Shown: one piece after another, positions 43,714 through 53,011 of the stretch
How positions within the stretch are numbered: the stretch's first letter is position 1
Layout of the letters: every line of letters begins with the position of its first letter
From: Bacillota bacterium
Lineage (GTDB): Bacteria; Bacillota; Clostridia; Acetivibrionales; DSM-1351
Length of the DNA stretch: 64,000 bases
Direction: 5' to 3'
NCBI GenBank assembly: GCA_023409265.1
Contig: JAEYHZ010000015.1
Coordinates: forward strand, 80,174-144,173
Notes under the pieces: generated by a model
What the model was told of the DNA's origin: nothing
Database searches by the model: none
Seen by the model: only the letters and a program-made list of their open reading frames with translations
Program-made: the position numbers and the translations under genes

Positions 43714-44913
43714 ATGTTAATTTTGAGATTATGGAATTATATAAAGGGATATGTTATTATTATTGTTGAAGGATATTTCCTGGAAAAGTTTATTAACATA
43801 TGTACCCACCGTAATATCAGACTTTGGAATGTGCGATGGCAGAAAAACAGCAGAGTGTCCATGAGGCTTAGTATAGATGATTTCAAGCAGATAAGACCTG
43901 TTGTGAAGAAAACAAAGTGCAAGGTACATATAGATAAGAGAAAAGGTCTCCCGTTTATATTAAACAGATACAAGAGCCGAAAGGCCTTTATCATCGGATC
44001 AGGCATCTGTATTATTACATTTTTTCTTATCTCCTCATTTGTCTGGGATATATCTGTAAAAGGGAACAATAATATTTCAACAGAATTCATAATGGAAAGG
44101 TTAAAAGAAAACGGTGTTGAGACAGGGGCTCTGAAATTCAGAATTAATACTGATGATGTAGTGGAAAATATGATGCTTCAGATAAATGATCTGGCAAGAA
44201 TCAGCGTTTCTCTGAAGGGTACCAGAATTTACGTTGATGTTACCGAAAGAAAAAAGCCGCCTGTATTGATCAATAAAAACATCCCATGTAACATTGTGGC
44301 GCTAAGAGATGGAGTCATATATTCCATAGTCGCAAAGGAAGGACTTGAAACCGTAAAGATTGGGGATACTGTAACAAAAGGACAGCTGTTGATTACCGGC
44401 CGGATTGATAATTTAAAGAATCCGGAAATGCCGCCGTTGATGGTACATTCAATAGGCAGTGTTAAGGCCAGAACCTGGTATGAAGCTAATGCAAAAGTGG
44501 AGCAGACGCTGGTGAAAACTAAACGGACGGGGTTACAGAAAAACCAGTATTCATTAGTTTTTTTTATGAAAAAATTAAAATTATTTCACGGCAAAATTCC
44601 ATATAATAATTCTGAACATGTGGAAGTAAGGAAAAAATTATCACTGGGTGCAGATTTTGCTTTGCCTTTTGAAATGATTGTAGATCAGTATTATGAGTAC
44701 GAACTGGAACATACTAAAATAGATGCGGCAACTGCAAAAAAAATGGCTGCCGATAAAGCTCTGGAGCTGGCTCAGAAGCAAATTCCGGAGAGCGCGGAGA
44801 TAATTAAAAAGAATTACACAGAGCAAGTGGACGACAATGGAAACAAAATAGTAAGAGTAATCGTAGAATGTATAGAGGATATTGGAATTACACAGGAGAT
44901 TGGAGGAATGTGA
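43714..44913 (+). CDS. yqfD: Sporulation protein YqfD
   Basis: The 399-aa protein has an N-terminal region with a short amphipathic start and RNIRLWNVRW, one membrane helix (about residues 90-108) and an extracytoplasmic domain. That domain includes SSFVWDISVKGNN and LARISVSLKGTRIYVDVTER (FtsQ-like POTRA segment). The C-terminal EIGGM region also follows the YqfD pattern. It acts in the mother cell during sporulation. ATG 43714 has GGGAG 6 nt upstream; the open frame continues to 43591 without a ribosome site. Confidence 0.9.
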   Translation: MLILRLWNYIKGYVIIIVEGYFLEKFINICTHRNIRLWNVRWQKNSRVSMRLSIDDFKQIRPVVKKTKCKVHIDKRKGLPFILNRYKSRKAFIIGSGICIITFFLISSFVWDISVKGNNNISTEFIMERLKENGVETGALKFRINTDDVVENMMLQINDLARISVSLKGTRIYVDVTERKKPPVLINKNIPCNIVALRDGVIYSIVAKEGLETVKIGDTVTKGQLLITGRIDNLKNPEMPPLMVHSIGSVKARTWYEANAKVEQTLVKTKRTGLQKNQYSLVFFMKKLKLFHGKIPYNNSEHVEVRKKLSLGADFALPFEMIVDQYYEYELEHTKIDAATAKKMAADKALELAQKQIPESAEIIKKNYTEQVDDNGNKIVRVIVECIEDIGITQEIGGM

Positions 44914-44916
44914 TAC

Positions 44917-45894
44917 TTGGCAGAGATAATTGAAAAGAGTATTGATTTTTACAGTATTGAGTACGCAATGAATATTTTCGGAAATTATGATGAAAATATC
45001 AAAATTATAGAGGACGCCTTCAAGGTGAAGGTTTTAACCAGAGGAACTTCAATAACAATCAGCGGAGATGCCGAGAATGTACAAAAGGCAGAAATAATTG
45101 TTACAAAGCTTTTAGACATAGCCAGGCAGGGAGAGTCGATAACCAGACAAAACGTTCTATATTTGGTAGGTTTGACACATGAAAAGCAAATTGAAAAGGC
45201 TGATGAGATAATTCAGGATTATGTTTGTCTCACAGCAAAAGGAAAGCAGATTAAGTACAAGACTCACGGTCAGAAGCTTTATTTTAATGCTATAAAGAAA
45301 AATGACATAGTCTTCGGGATTGGTCCGGCGGGTACAGGTAAAACCTTTCTGGCTGTTGCAATGGCTGTAACCGCTTTCAGAAACAAGGAGGTTGACAGAA
45401 TTATCCTTACTAGGCCTGCAGTTGAAGCCGGTGAAAAGCTGGGTTTTCTCCCGGGTGATCTGCAGAACAAGGTTGATCCCTATCTGAGACCTTTATATGA
45501 CGGACTGTATGAGATAATGGGTGCGGATCTCTATATGAAATATCTTGAAAGAGGTATGATAGAGATAGCGCCTTTAGCATATATGAGAGGCAGGACTCTT
45601 GATAATTCCTTTATCATACTTGACGAGGCCCAAAATACTACACCTGAGCAAATGAAAATGTTTCTGACCAGAATAGGCTTCAACTCCAAGGCAGTAATCA
45701 CCGGTGATATAACACAGATAGATTTGCCGGGGGATAAGAAATCGGGCCTCAGGGAAGTTACAAATATCTTAAAGGATATCAACGGGATAGAGTTTGTTTA
45801 CCTGACGGAAAAAGATGTTGTAAGGCACGAATTAGTACAGAAAATCATTGTGGCATACGATAAGTATGATAAAAAAAGCAATGTTAAACAGTAG
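44917..45894 (+). CDS. phoH: PhoH-family ATPase
   Basis: This 325-aa protein has Walker A GPAGTGKTF (about residues 134-142), a Walker B-like SFIILDEAQNTTPEQMK and sensor GDITQIDLPG. An N-terminal KH-like region (FKVKVLTRGTSITISGDAENV) marks the YbeZ/PhoH group. It usually acts with YbeY in RNA metabolism, and ybeY lies two genes downstream. TTG 44917 follows GGAGGAATG. It is 3 nt from yqfD. Confidence 0.93.
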   Translation: MAEIIEKSIDFYSIEYAMNIFGNYDENIKIIEDAFKVKVLTRGTSITISGDAENVQKAEIIVTKLLDIARQGESITRQNVLYLVGLTHEKQIEKADEIIQDYVCLTAKGKQIKYKTHGQKLYFNAIKKNDIVFGIGPAGTGKTFLAVAMAVTAFRNKEVDRIILTRPAVEAGEKLGFLPGDLQNKVDPYLRPLYDGLYEIMGADLYMKYLERGMIEIAPLAYMRGRTLDNSFIILDEAQNTTPEQMKMFLTRIGFNSKAVITGDITQIDLPGDKKSGLREVTNILKDINGIEFVYLTEKDVVRHELVQKIIVAYDKYDKKSNVKQ

Positions 45895-45915
45895 TTTCTT
45901 TTAGGGGATTTGCAA

Positions 45916-48174
45916 ATGAAGAAAATTAAAAAGAATAGAATCAAACTCAATAAAATTGCCGGGAATATTAATGTTCAAAGGTTATTCCTGGTATTAATCA
46001 CTGTTTTAATTGCTTTTTTTATTGTTGAGACCGGTGCACAGCCAACAAAATATAAATTAAGTGCCGGCGATGTATCCAGATATGATATAACTGCGCCAAG
46101 AGATATTGTAAATGAGGTTTTAACCGAGCAGAACAGAGCTGCTGCGGTTGAAAATGTTGAACCTGTGACAAAGGAAGATACCAAGGCCTTTGTAGAGGTT
46201 ATATATAAGAAGGACGATTTTTTTAAAGCAGTTATAAATGCAAGGACAAGCGTTGAGAAATATATCAAGGATATGGGGATAACCTCAAAGGATGAAAACT
46301 ATTCGGAATATCTTAAGCAGGCACAGGATTCAGCACTTTTAAGCTTGTCAAACAAGATTAAGGAACAGGGAATAACCCTGTCCTCGGATCAGATGACTTA
46401 CCTGGTGACCAAGGCGTCGGACAATGAACTTGATAACTTTGAGGACCTTACAAAAAGGCTCATTTCAGAGTCAATGGCCCAGGAGGTTACTGAGAGCAAT
46501 CTTGCAATACATTTACATAGATTGCAGAACAGTTACCAGAGTGAACAGGGAATTAACCAGGAACTGAAAAATATCGGGGGACAGCTTGTTAAAAGTATTC
46601 TTAAACCAAACAGGGTTATTGATGAGGAAGCTACTGCCAAGAAGAGGGAGGAAGCATATAACGATAACGCAAATGTAGTAAAAATAAAAAAGGATTCCAG
46701 AATTATCAGCTTTGGTGACATAGTGACAACTGATAAGCTTGAGCTTCTTGAAGAGCTTAATTTGCTTGAAACAAACGGTAAATATGATTATTTCTTTTCA
46801 GCCGGTATTTTATTGATTATTTTGTTTCTTGTTGCGCTGACAGCTCTTTTCCTGAAAAAGTATAACAGGAATATTTACAATAGCAGGAAGGATCTAATAT
46901 TAATATGCCTTATTGTAACCATTATTCTTGTATTGGCCCGCTATCTGTTTACTTTTTATGATGGTCTTGTGATACCGATATTTGTAGGCACAATGCTGGT
47001 TTCAATCCTTTTGAATGTTGAAACTGCGGTTGTAATAAACTGCGCTCTGACCATAGGTATTTCAATAATGTCCAAAGGTAATATCAAGTTTCTTTATCTG
47101 GGCTTGATTTGCGGAGTTATATCAGCTTTTATGGTTTCCAAGGCAAATCAGCGCAGCAGAATGTCAATGAACGGTGTACTGCTTGGACTGATAAACGTAG
47201 CATTTATTGTATGTATTGACTTTATCGGTAAGAGTGATTTAAATACAATACTTAGAGACAGTCTGGTTGTATTCCTGAACGGGCTGGTTTCCATGATTCT
47301 GACCATTGGTTTCCTTCCGTTCCTGGAGAGTGCATTTAATATCGTTACACCTCTGAAGCTAATGGAGTTGTCCAACCCTAATCATCCTTTGCTGAAACGG
47401 CTCTTAATTGAAGCCCCTGGTACCTATCACCACAGCCTGATGGTCGGAAACCTTGCGGAGATTGCAACCGAGGATCTGGGAGGAAATGCGCTTCTTGCAA
47501 GAGCCGGTGCATATTTTCACGATGTGGGTAAGCTGAAAAGACCTGACTTTTTCAAGGAAAACCAGCTGGCAGAAAACCCCCATGACAGGATGACCCCAAA
47601 CCTTAGTTCACTGGTGATCACTTCACATACAAAGGATGGTCTGGACATTGCAGCCAAATATAAACTTCCCCAGGTTATTCGAGATATTATAAAACAGCAT
47701 CACGGTACTACTTTGGTTGCTTATTTTTATCATAAAGCATTAAAAGGTGAGAGTGATGTGGAGGTTAAACAGGAGAATTACCGGTATGAGGGCCCGAAAC
47801 CCCAGACGAGGGAAGCCGCTGTAGTAATGTTGGCAGATTCCGTAGAGGCTGCCGTAAGATCCATGACTGATAAAACCGAAGCCAAGATGGAAGCGTTAAT
47901 TAAAAAGATTATAAAGGATAAACTGGACGATGGGCAGCTGGATAATTGCCAACTGACTTTAAATGACCTGGATAAAGTGGCAAATTCATTCATGAAGGTA
48001 CTTAGCGGATACTTTCATGCCAGGGAGCAGTACCCTGAAATAAAGGAAGCTTCAACTGGAGACCATACCAGGGAGCATTCCGGAGAACACAGTAAGGAAC
48101 CTATTCCAGAGCCTGGCACAGAAAGTAATGAAGAAACCCGTGATAAAGGAGAAATAAGAGTTGATAATCATTGA
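45916..48174 (+). CDS. pgpH: PgpH-type 7TM HD phosphohydrolase (c-di-AMP phosphodiesterase family)
   Basis: The 752-aa protein has an N-terminal membrane helix (about residues 22-38), an extracellular 7TMR-HDED domain (about 50-290) and seven membrane helices (about 295-480). The cytoplasmic HD domain follows with GTYHHSLMVGNLAE, FHDVGKLKRP (the HD pair), SLVITSHTKDG and QHHGTT. PgpH proteins hydrolyse c-di-AMP to pApA. The C-terminal 40 residues are a degenerate Glu/His-rich tail. This links it to the c-di-AMP riboswitch at 26595. ATG 45916 is preferred to TTG 45910; AGGGG lies upstream. Confidence 0.93.
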   Translation: MKKIKKNRIKLNKIAGNINVQRLFLVLITVLIAFFIVETGAQPTKYKLSAGDVSRYDITAPRDIVNEVLTEQNRAAAVENVEPVTKEDTKAFVEVIYKKDDFFKAVINARTSVEKYIKDMGITSKDENYSEYLKQAQDSALLSLSNKIKEQGITLSSDQMTYLVTKASDNELDNFEDLTKRLISESMAQEVTESNLAIHLHRLQNSYQSEQGINQELKNIGGQLVKSILKPNRVIDEEATAKKREEAYNDNANVVKIKKDSRIISFGDIVTTDKLELLEELNLLETNGKYDYFFSAGILLIILFLVALTALFLKKYNRNIYNSRKDLILICLIVTIILVLARYLFTFYDGLVIPIFVGTMLVSILLNVETAVVINCALTIGISIMSKGNIKFLYLGLICGVISAFMVSKANQRSRMSMNGVLLGLINVAFIVCIDFIGKSDLNTILRDSLVVFLNGLVSMILTIGFLPFLESAFNIVTPLKLMELSNPNHPLLKRLLIEAPGTYHHSLMVGNLAEIATEDLGGNALLARAGAYFHDVGKLKRPDFFKENQLAENPHDRMTPNLSSLVITSHTKDGLDIAAKYKLPQVIRDIIKQHHGTTLVAYFYHKALKGESDVEVKQENYRYEGPKPQTREAAVVMLADSVEAAVRSMTDKTEAKMEALIKKIIKDKLDDGQLDNCQLTLNDLDKVANSFMKVLSGYFHAREQYPEIKEASTGDHTREHSGEHSKEPIPEPGTESNEETRDKGEIRVDNH

Positions 48175-48652
48175 AAATGAGCAGGACAAAATACCGATTG
48201 CCGACAGTATTATTAAATTGCTTGAGCGGACTATTGAACTTTGTATGAAATCTGAAAATCTTGAAAAAGCTTATGAAATAAGTGTTTTAATAGTTGATGA
48301 TGTTGAGATCAGAGCAATAAACAAGGAGCATAGGGATATTGACAGGGCAACCGATGTTCTCTCGTTCCCCATGGTAGAATTCGCCAATGGTGAGTTGATT
48401 TCTGATGAAGGCGACTATGATATGGATCTTGAGGAATTGATGCTGGGTGATATAATTATTTCTGCAGAAACTGCAAAAAGGCAGGCTGAAGAATACGGCC
48501 ACAGCTTCGAACGAGAGATTGCCTTTTTGACAGCTCATTCCTGCTTCCATTTGCTGGGATATGACCATATGGTTGAGGAAGAAGAGAAAATAATGATTGG
48601 CAAGCAGGAGAGAATATTGCAGCAAATGGGCTTATGGCGCTTAAAAGAATAA
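48161..48652 (+). CDS. ybeY: Endoribonuclease YbeY (16S rRNA maturation factor)
   Basis: The 163-aa protein has TDVLSFPM and the zinc motif HSCFHLLGYDHM with three His ligands (about residues 127-138), complete for YbeY. It acts in 16S rRNA 3' processing and 70S quality control. TTG 48161 overlaps the pgpH end by 14 nt and follows AAAGGAG. Confidence 0.95.
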   Translation: MIIIENEQDKIPIADSIIKLLERTIELCMKSENLEKAYEISVLIVDDVEIRAINKEHRDIDRATDVLSFPMVEFANGELISDEGDYDMDLEELMLGDIIISAETAKRQAEEYGHSFEREIAFLTAHSCFHLLGYDHMVEEEEKIMIGKQERILQQMGLWRLKE

Positions 48653-48687
48653 CCTCTCATTTTTGAAGCGGTTATTTTTAGATATTG

Positions 48688-48775
48688 CTGCGTGCTCGCG
48701 GCCATATCCAAATGGGTACCATAAAAGTGATGAGCGTAGCAAATTTTCTTGGCGTGCCAGGCACGCAGATGGAGA
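48688..48775 (+). promoter_or_regulatory. Structured leader of dgkA with alternative GCGTG/CACGC pairings
   Basis: CTGCGTGC (48688-48695) pairs perfectly with GCACGCAG (48761-48768). The same 3' arm can form a local hairpin with GCGTG (48752-48756). AGATGGAGAG, the dgkA ribosome site, follows immediately. GATGAGCGT at 48729-48737 repeats the sequence in the yqfD leader. Confidence 0.6.
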
Positions 48776-48779
48776 GTTT

Positions 48780-49166
48780 ATGAAGAACAGAAATCTTTTA
48801 GAGAGCTTTAAGACAGCTTTTCAAGGTGTTTGGTATACCTTTGTAAAAGAGAGAAATATGAAGATACATCTTGCAGCTGCTTTCTTTGTAATACTTCTGG
48901 CGATCTGGCTTAAGGTCAGTAAACTGGAAATGACCGTACTATGCCTGACAATAGCAATGGTTATTTGTTTTGAATTGATAAATACAGCAATGGAAGTTAT
49001 GGTTGATATCATCGTTGACGTTTACCACCCAAAAGCCAAGATTATAAAGGACGTATCAGCAGGAGCAGTACTGATTTCTGCCCTGTTCAGTATGGTAATT
49101 GGTGCCGTGATAATGTTGGATAAACTTATAAACAAATTAATGATAATGAATATCCTGCCGAAATAG
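48780..49166 (+). CDS. dgkA: Diacylglycerol/undecaprenol kinase
   Basis: The 128-aa protein has three membrane helices and the family sequence ESFKTAFQGVWYTFVKERNMKIH, then ICFELINTAMEVMVDII with the catalytic Glu residues, and HPKAKIIKDVSAGAVLIS. The Gram-positive enzyme phosphorylates undecaprenol in wall-lipid recycling. ATG 48780 follows GGAGAG. The longer frame from 48663 covers the leader element and is not used. Confidence 0.92.
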   Translation: MKNRNLLESFKTAFQGVWYTFVKERNMKIHLAAAFFVILLAIWLKVSKLEMTVLCLTIAMVICFELINTAMEVMVDIIVDVYHPKAKIIKDVSAGAVLISALFSMVIGAVIMLDKLINKLMIMNILPK

Positions 49167-49264
49167 TTATTTACATATGCGTGAATTTTAATATTCACAG
49201 CACCAGATTTTCAAACATAAAGGATCGTAATTTACAGTGCACAAAATATCTTTTACCCCTATAT

Positions 49265-49314
49265 GGCTCACGATAGGTGTGTATATTTTTTACAAGTGTG
49301 AGCCGGAAAGGCTA
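49265..49314 (+). repeat. 50-nt leader hairpin element, copy 2 (cdd)
   Basis: GGCTCAC (49265-49271) pairs with GTGAGCC (49298-49304), then GGAAAGGCTA. Stem, loop length and tail agree with the element at 43078-43127; about 33 of 50 positions are identical, with the differences concentrated in the loop. Confidence 0.75.
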
Positions 49315-49316
49315 GG

Positions 49317-49718
49317 GTGACTTATATGGTTACTGATGAACAGTTAATTGAGTATGCAAAAAAAGCTATGGAGAATGCTTATGTACCCTATTCCAAATTT
49401 CATGTGGGCGCAGCACTTCTTACAAAAACCGGCAAGGTATACACTGGATGTAATGTAGAAATTGCCTCCTATGGAGCTACAAACTGCGCCGAGAGAACTG
49501 CTGTCTGGAAAGCGGTTTCTGAAGAGGGAAAGCTTGAAATCGCCAAAATTGCCATAACAAGTGATGAGCCTGATTATATTTACCCCTGCGGTATTTGCAG
49601 ACAGGTGCTGGCTGAATTTGCAAATGATGAAATGGAAGTTATAAGCACCAGGAAAAACGGGGAATACAAGAAAGTTCGTTTTGGGGACATTCTCCCAAAT
49701 GCATTCAGAAGCTTTTAA
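49317..49718 (+). CDS. cdd: Cytidine deaminase
   Basis: The 133-aa protein has the CAERTAVWKAV motif (zinc Cys and catalytic Glu) and PCGICRQVLAEF (the other two zinc Cys), with NVEIASYGAT before them. It deaminates cytidine and deoxycytidine in pyrimidine salvage. GTG 49317 is 6 nt after AAAGG; ATG 49326 is the alternative. Confidence 0.95.
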   Translation: MTYMVTDEQLIEYAKKAMENAYVPYSKFHVGAALLTKTGKVYTGCNVEIASYGATNCAERTAVWKAVSEEGKLEIAKIAITSDEPDYIYPCGICRQVLAEFANDEMEVISTRKNGEYKKVRFGDILPNAFRSF

Positions 49719-49734
49719 ATATACACAAAAGAGT

Positions 49735-49760
49735 GGCAGAGGCATTTGAATGCCCTGCCG
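49735..49760 (+). promoter_or_regulatory. Hairpin directly before the era ribosome binding site
   Basis: GGCAG-A-GGCAT pairs with ATGCC-C-TGCC around a TTGA loop (one A-C mismatch), and GGATGGAGG follows at once. There is no T-tract, so it is not a simple terminator. Confidence 0.55.
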
Positions 49761-49772
49761 GATGGAGGATAT

Positions 49773-50672
49773 ATGTCGTTTAAGTCGGGTTTTGTATCTG
49801 TTATAGGAAGGCCCAACGTTGGTAAATCAACACTTTTAAATGCCTTAACAGGGCAAAAGATAGCAATAATGTCTGACAAGCCTCAGACCACCAGAAATAC
49901 AATTAGAGGTGTTATAACAACTGATGAGTGCCAGCTGGTACTCATAGACACCCCGGGCATACACAAGCCAAAGAACAAGCTGGGAGAATATATGGTTAAT
50001 GCTGCTTCGGAAACCATGAAAGAGGTCGACCTGATCCTTTTTCTTGTGGAGGCTACGGCACCTGCCGGCAATCTTGACATCAGCATCATAGAGCAATTAA
50101 AGAAAGTTAAAACTCCAGTTTTCCTTATTCTGAACAAGGTTGATATTGTCAGTAAGGACAAGTTGTTTTCAATTATAGAAAGCTATAGTAAAATGATGGA
50201 CTTTAACGCTGTCATACCAGTTTCAGCACTGAAAAATGACGGTACCGGAATTATTATAAAGGAAGCCTTGCAGTATATTCCTGAAGGGCCGAAATTCTTT
50301 TCTGAGGATACACTGACAGACCAGCTGGAGAAGAATATAGCAGCTGAGATGATCAGAGAAAAGGTGCTGCTGAATCTGGATGATGAAGTTCCGCATGGCG
50401 TAGGTGTAGAAGTAATGTCCTTTAAGGAAAGGGAAGACGGATTAATCAGTATTCAGGCAACAATATATTGCGAAAAGAGTTCACATAAGGGTATCATAAT
50501 AGGCAAGCAGGGAATGATGCTCAAAAAAATCGGCAGTGCTGCAAGATACGAAATTGAAAGACTTCTGGATACTAAAATCTTTCTGGAGCTTTGGGTTAAG
50601 GTTAAGCCTGATTGGCGGAATAATGACAATATGCTTAAAAATCTCGGCTATCAAAAGAACAAAGTACAATAA
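49773..50672 (+). CDS. era: GTPase Era
   Basis: This 299-aa protein has G1 GRPNVGKST, G2 TTRN, G3 DTPG, G4 NKVD and a SAL segment in the G-domain. The C-terminal KH domain has VEVMSFKEREDG and GIIIGKQGMMLKKIG. It binds the 3' end of 16S rRNA for 30S assembly and is a natural partner of YbeY in the same cluster. ATG 49773 follows GGAGG; the earlier frame start at 49746 lies in the hairpin. Confidence 0.96.
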   Translation: MSFKSGFVSVIGRPNVGKSTLLNALTGQKIAIMSDKPQTTRNTIRGVITTDECQLVLIDTPGIHKPKNKLGEYMVNAASETMKEVDLILFLVEATAPAGNLDISIIEQLKKVKTPVFLILNKVDIVSKDKLFSIIESYSKMMDFNAVIPVSALKNDGTGIIIKEALQYIPEGPKFFSEDTLTDQLEKNIAAEMIREKVLLNLDDEVPHGVGVEVMSFKEREDGLISIQATIYCEKSSHKGIIIGKQGMMLKKIGSAARYEIERLLDTKIFLELWVKVKPDWRNNDNMLKNLGYQKNKVQ

Positions 50673-50712
50673 AAAGATTTAAGTAATAGATAACGGCTAA
50701 ATTCAAGTATAC

Positions 50713-50772
50713 TCTTCGGCCTTTTGAGAGAAAATATCTGTAGTACTTACAGCTTTGGGCCGGAGAGTGTTT
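50713..50772 (+). terminator. Possible terminator or attenuator between era and recO
   Basis: ACTCTTCGGCC (about 50713-50723) can pair with GGCCGGAGAGT (about 50759-50769; one G-T pair), followed by GTTTTCT. The T-tract is short, so it may only reduce readthrough. Confidence 0.5.
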
Positions 50773-50815
50773 TCTAAAGGCTATAAATTGATATACTCGG
50801 GGGCCACAGAGGTAT

Positions 50816-51559
50816 ATGGGTTGTGTAAAATACAAGGGAATAGTAATAAAAGAAGTTAATACCGGTGAGGCCGATAAAATAGTTACAGTTTTAACAGCTG
50901 AAGAAGGTAAGATTTCAGTAGCAGCCAAAAATGCAAGACGTACTAAGAACTCTTTGAGCAGCGGCACACAGCTGTTTTGTTTCAGTGATTATATGCTGTT
51001 CAAGGGTAAAGAACTGTACAACATGTCCTGCTGTGAGGTTATAGAGTCCAACTACGAAATAAGAAATGACATCTTCAAGCTGACTTACTGTTCTCATATA
51101 CTGGAAATTATTTATGATAATGTTCAGGAGGGGGAACCCTCCGAAAATATACTTCAGCTTTTACTTAATACACTGTATGTTATTTCTAAAACAGACCGTT
51201 CACTGGAACTTGTAACGAGAGTTTTTGAACTGCGGCTGATGGCGCTGCTGGGGTATGAACCTCACGTAGTTAGCTGCATTAATTGTAATAAGACCGAGGA
51301 TGAAAACATGTATTTTGATCTGGATAATTCGGGACTTGTCTGCAGGGAATGTTTGGACCCGAAGTCAAGGGTAATTCCGCTTCTTCCCGGGACGGTAAAG
51401 GCTTTGAAGTACATTATGAAAATAAGTCCTCAGAAATTATACAGTTTTTCACTGTCAGAACAATCTGTAAAGGAATTAGGTATTATTTCCAAGAAATATA
51501 TTAAGGAACATCTGGGGAAGGAATACAATAAGCTTGATTACTTGAAGCAACTAATGTAA
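50816..51559 (+). CDS. recO: DNA repair protein RecO
   Basis: The 247-aa protein starts with the OB-fold YKGIVIKEVNTGEADKIVTVLT. It has the zinc-type CINCNK...GLVCREC pair of CxxC motifs (about residues 152-177) as in Gram-positive RecO. It loads RecA with RecR on SSB-coated DNA. ATG 50816 follows AGAGGT. Confidence 0.94.
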   Translation: MGCVKYKGIVIKEVNTGEADKIVTVLTAEEGKISVAAKNARRTKNSLSSGTQLFCFSDYMLFKGKELYNMSCCEVIESNYEIRNDIFKLTYCSHILEIIYDNVQEGEPSENILQLLLNTLYVISKTDRSLELVTRVFELRLMALLGYEPHVVSCINCNKTEDENMYFDLDNSGLVCRECLDPKSRVIPLLPGTVKALKYIMKISPQKLYSFSLSEQSVKELGIISKKYIKEHLGKEYNKLDYLKQLM

Positions 51560-51584
51560 AACTATTCTAAAATATGGAGTGACT

Positions 51585-53003
51585 ATGAACATTATATTTT
51601 CAAGCGTTTCGGCAATAATCATGTTCATAAATATTGTATTCATTATCACAGCCGTTTTCTTCGAACGTAAAAAACCGGTTCAGGCGTTAAGTTGGGTTAT
51701 AACTCTTTCTTTTCTGCCGTTGATAGGTTTTTTTCTTTATCTGATTTTTGGGAGAAAATCCTATAAACAGTATAGTCACAAGGTTTTCAAGAACTCAAAC
51801 AAAATTCCCTATGGAAAGGAAATTACTGTCCCCGATTATTCCGATGAGCAGATGAAGCAGTTAATGAGACTTAATGCTGCCACCTCCGAAAGTCCGTATA
51901 CCGATAACAATGAGGTTACAATTTTTACAAATGCGCAGGAAAAATACGATCAGCTGTTTAAAGACATTGAAGCAGCTCAGCATTCTATTCATCTGCTTTA
52001 TTTTATACTCCAGAATGACAATATAGGTAAAATGCTTATAGGGCTGCTTGCCCAAAAAGCAAAAGAGGGAGTGGAGGTACGAGTGCTTTTTGATCACGGT
52101 TCAAATCTCCTAATGCCCTTCAAAGCCTATTCCTCCATAGTCAAAAATGGGGGAGAGGTGTCAAGCTATTTCTCAAATACAATAGGTAATTATTTAAAGG
52201 CCAATTTCCGTAATCACCGTAAAATTGTTGTGATTGATGGCAAAATAGGATATACCGGAGGGATTAATATCGGAGATGAGTATCTTGGCTATGATAAAAA
52301 AATTAAACCCTGGAGAGATACCCACCTAAAAATAACCGGAAGCAGTGTTCTGGATCTCCAGCTGAGATTTGTTGAAGACTGGATCTATGCTTCGAATCAG
52401 GATTCCGACAATTTTGATACAAACAAATACTTTCCAGAAATAACAAACAGCACTGGAAATACAGGTATACAGATGGTTTCAAGCGGGCCCGACACAAATG
52501 GTGAAGAAATCAAACGTGGGAAAGTCAAAATGATTAATTCCGCAAAACAGAGAATCCTTATTCAAACCCCGTATTTTATTCCTGATGCTAGCTTTCTGGA
52601 AGCACTTCAGAATGCAGCGCTGTCCGGTGTAGAAGTCATAATTCAGATTCCTGGGGTGCCGGATAAGAATTATGTCTACAAGGCCACCATGTCTTATGTT
52701 GCCGATGTTATTGATTACGGGGTAAAAGTATACTTATACCCGGGTTTTTTGCATGCAAAAATGATGGTGGTTGATGACTTTTGTTCAGCAATAGGAACTG
52801 CCAATACTGATATGCGAAGCTTTTCACTGGACTTTGAAATAGACGCCTTTATGTACGGAGAGGAAATCTGCCAAAGGTGCAGAAAGATATTTAATGACGA
52901 CTTAAAGGTATGCACTCTTTTAACTAAGGAAAAATTTGAATCCAGGAGTATTATTTCAAAAATGCAGGAAAGTATATTCAGACTGTTTTCACCAATATTA
53001 TAG
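51585..53003 (+). CDS. cls: Cardiolipin synthase
   Basis: The 472-aa protein has two N-terminal membrane helices (about residues 7-27 and 37-57) and two phospholipase D HKD motifs. The first is NHRKIVVIDGKIGYTGGIN (about 207-225). The second is HAKMMVVDDFCSAIGTAN. It forms cardiolipin from two phosphatidylglycerols. ATG 51585 is 8 nt after GGAG; GTG 51579 is an alternative. It ends 8 nt from the convergent MBOAT gene. Confidence 0.94.
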   Translation: MNIIFSSVSAIIMFINIVFIITAVFFERKKPVQALSWVITLSFLPLIGFFLYLIFGRKSYKQYSHKVFKNSNKIPYGKEITVPDYSDEQMKQLMRLNAATSESPYTDNNEVTIFTNAQEKYDQLFKDIEAAQHSIHLLYFILQNDNIGKMLIGLLAQKAKEGVEVRVLFDHGSNLLMPFKAYSSIVKNGGEVSSYFSNTIGNYLKANFRNHRKIVVIDGKIGYTGGINIGDEYLGYDKKIKPWRDTHLKITGSSVLDLQLRFVEDWIYASNQDSDNFDTNKYFPEITNSTGNTGIQMVSSGPDTNGEEIKRGKVKMINSAKQRILIQTPYFIPDASFLEALQNAALSGVEVIIQIPGVPDKNYVYKATMSYVADVIDYGVKVYLYPGFLHAKMMVVDDFCSAIGTANTDMRSFSLDFEIDAFMYGEEICQRCRKIFNDDLKVCTLLTKEKFESRSIISKMQESIFRLFSPIL

Positions 53004-53011
53004 CCAGGCAA

